DNA from: Methanocalculaceae archaeon
GTDB taxonomy: Archaea; Halobacteriota; Methanomicrobia; Methanomicrobiales; Methanocorpusculaceae
Length of the DNA stretch: 6,887 nt
Reading direction: 5' to 3'
NCBI GenBank assembly: GCA_031255895.1
Contig: JAIRRQ010000031.1
Coordinates: forward strand, 1 to 6,887
The translations under genes and the position numbers were made by a program. Of the stretch, positions 6,635-6,887 are shown piece after piece. Position 1 is the first letter of the stretch, and the number at the start of each line of letters is the position of its first letter. Below the pieces are notes generated by a model, which ran no database searches, had not been told where the DNA came from, and saw only the letters and a list, made by a program, of their open reading frames with translations.

Positions 6635-6887
6635 ATGATCACCGTCGGTCTGCTTGGATGCGGAAATATCGGCCGCATCATTGCTGCAGGTCAGAAAAAT
6701 TTCAGAATAACGGCTGTGTATGATGCAGTTCCTGCGCGTGTGGAGACGTTTGCTCACGAATTCGGTGCAAAACCGTTTTCGAATTTTTCAGCATTCCTTT
6801 CCGAATCAACCGATATTGTTGTTGAGGCGGCGTCTATTGTTGCTGTCACTGAACATGCACAGGATGTGTTGAAATCAGGTAAGGACA
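6635..6887 (+). CDS. nadX: L-aspartate dehydrogenase, N-terminal part (3' end cut by window edge)
   Basis: The first 84 codons of a protein whose family is usually about 260 residues. It oxidises L-aspartate with NAD(P) to iminoaspartate, the substrate that quinolinate synthase (NadA) converts towards NAD; it acts in the cytoplasm. The N-terminus is a Rossmann fold: VGLLGCGNIGRIIA at 4-17 with the GxGxxG glycines at 8, 10 and 13, and an acidic Asp30 after the second strand, consistent with NAD binding. The segment DIVVEAAS (60-67) followed by EHAQDVLKSGKD (73-84) is characteristic of aspartate dehydrogenases, in contrast to general oxidoreductases. The ATG at 6635 is chosen because it opens directly on the first strand. 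In archaea nadX often lies with nadA and nadC, which would lie beyond the window. Homoserine dehydrogenase-like enzymes are the less likely alternative. Confidence 0.88.
   Translation, partial: MITVGLLGCGNIGRIIAAGQKNFRITAVYDAVPARVETFAHEFGAKPFSNFSAFLSESTDIVVEAASIVAVTEHAQDVLKSGKD

Overview
The window reads as a piece of an archaeal chromosome, most likely a euryarchaeote and plausibly a methanogen of the Methanomicrobiales. The evidence is a type II (archaeal) phosphorylating glyceraldehyde-3-phosphate dehydrogenase, an aspartate dehydrogenase of the kind that feeds NAD synthesis in archaea, archaeal-style TATA elements, and a Shine-Dalgarno-preceded GTG start. The order-level placement is inference; no rRNA or methanogenesis gene is present to settle it.

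Layout, left to right. (1) 1-537, minus strand: the first 179 codons of a WG/KWG-type repeat protein, cut by the window edge. (2) 549-1574, minus: gap, type II GAPDH, 11 bp upstream of the repeat gene and probably cotranscribed with it. (3) 1575-2053: a 479-bp intergenic stretch. (4) 2054-3616, minus: putP, a Na+/proline-type symporter of the SSS family; a GTG start with a good ribosome binding site is preferred over the longer ATG frame that begins at 3685. (5) 3617-4673: about 1 kb that holds the putP promoter, one doubtful Cys-rich small frame (3817-4047), and what may be coding remnants broken by stops. (6) 4674-5507, plus: a complete Dam/DpnM-type adenine-N6 DNA methyltransferase with no visible restriction partner. 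(7) 5508-6634: another 1.1 kb of A+T-rich DNA without a convincing gene. (8) 6635-6887, plus: the first 84 codons of nadX (L-aspartate dehydrogenase).

The metabolic genes are ordinary housekeeping: gap for glycolysis/gluconeogenesis, nadX for the first step of NAD synthesis, and putP for compatible-solute or amino-acid uptake. The methylase is the odd one out. It is more A+T-rich than gap and putP, lies between two gene-poor stretches, and looks like an acquired orphan or the survivor of a decayed restriction-modification or mobile segment. GATC, the usual target of this methylase family, occurs about 55 times in the window by hand count, about twice the 27 expected for equal base frequencies. 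That suits an orphan methylase better than an active GATC restriction system.

I found no tRNA, rRNA, CRISPR array, insertion sequence or attachment site. No strong case for a novel defence system can be made from this window. The best leads are the orphan methylase island, the GATC density, and the WG-repeat protein coupled to gap.
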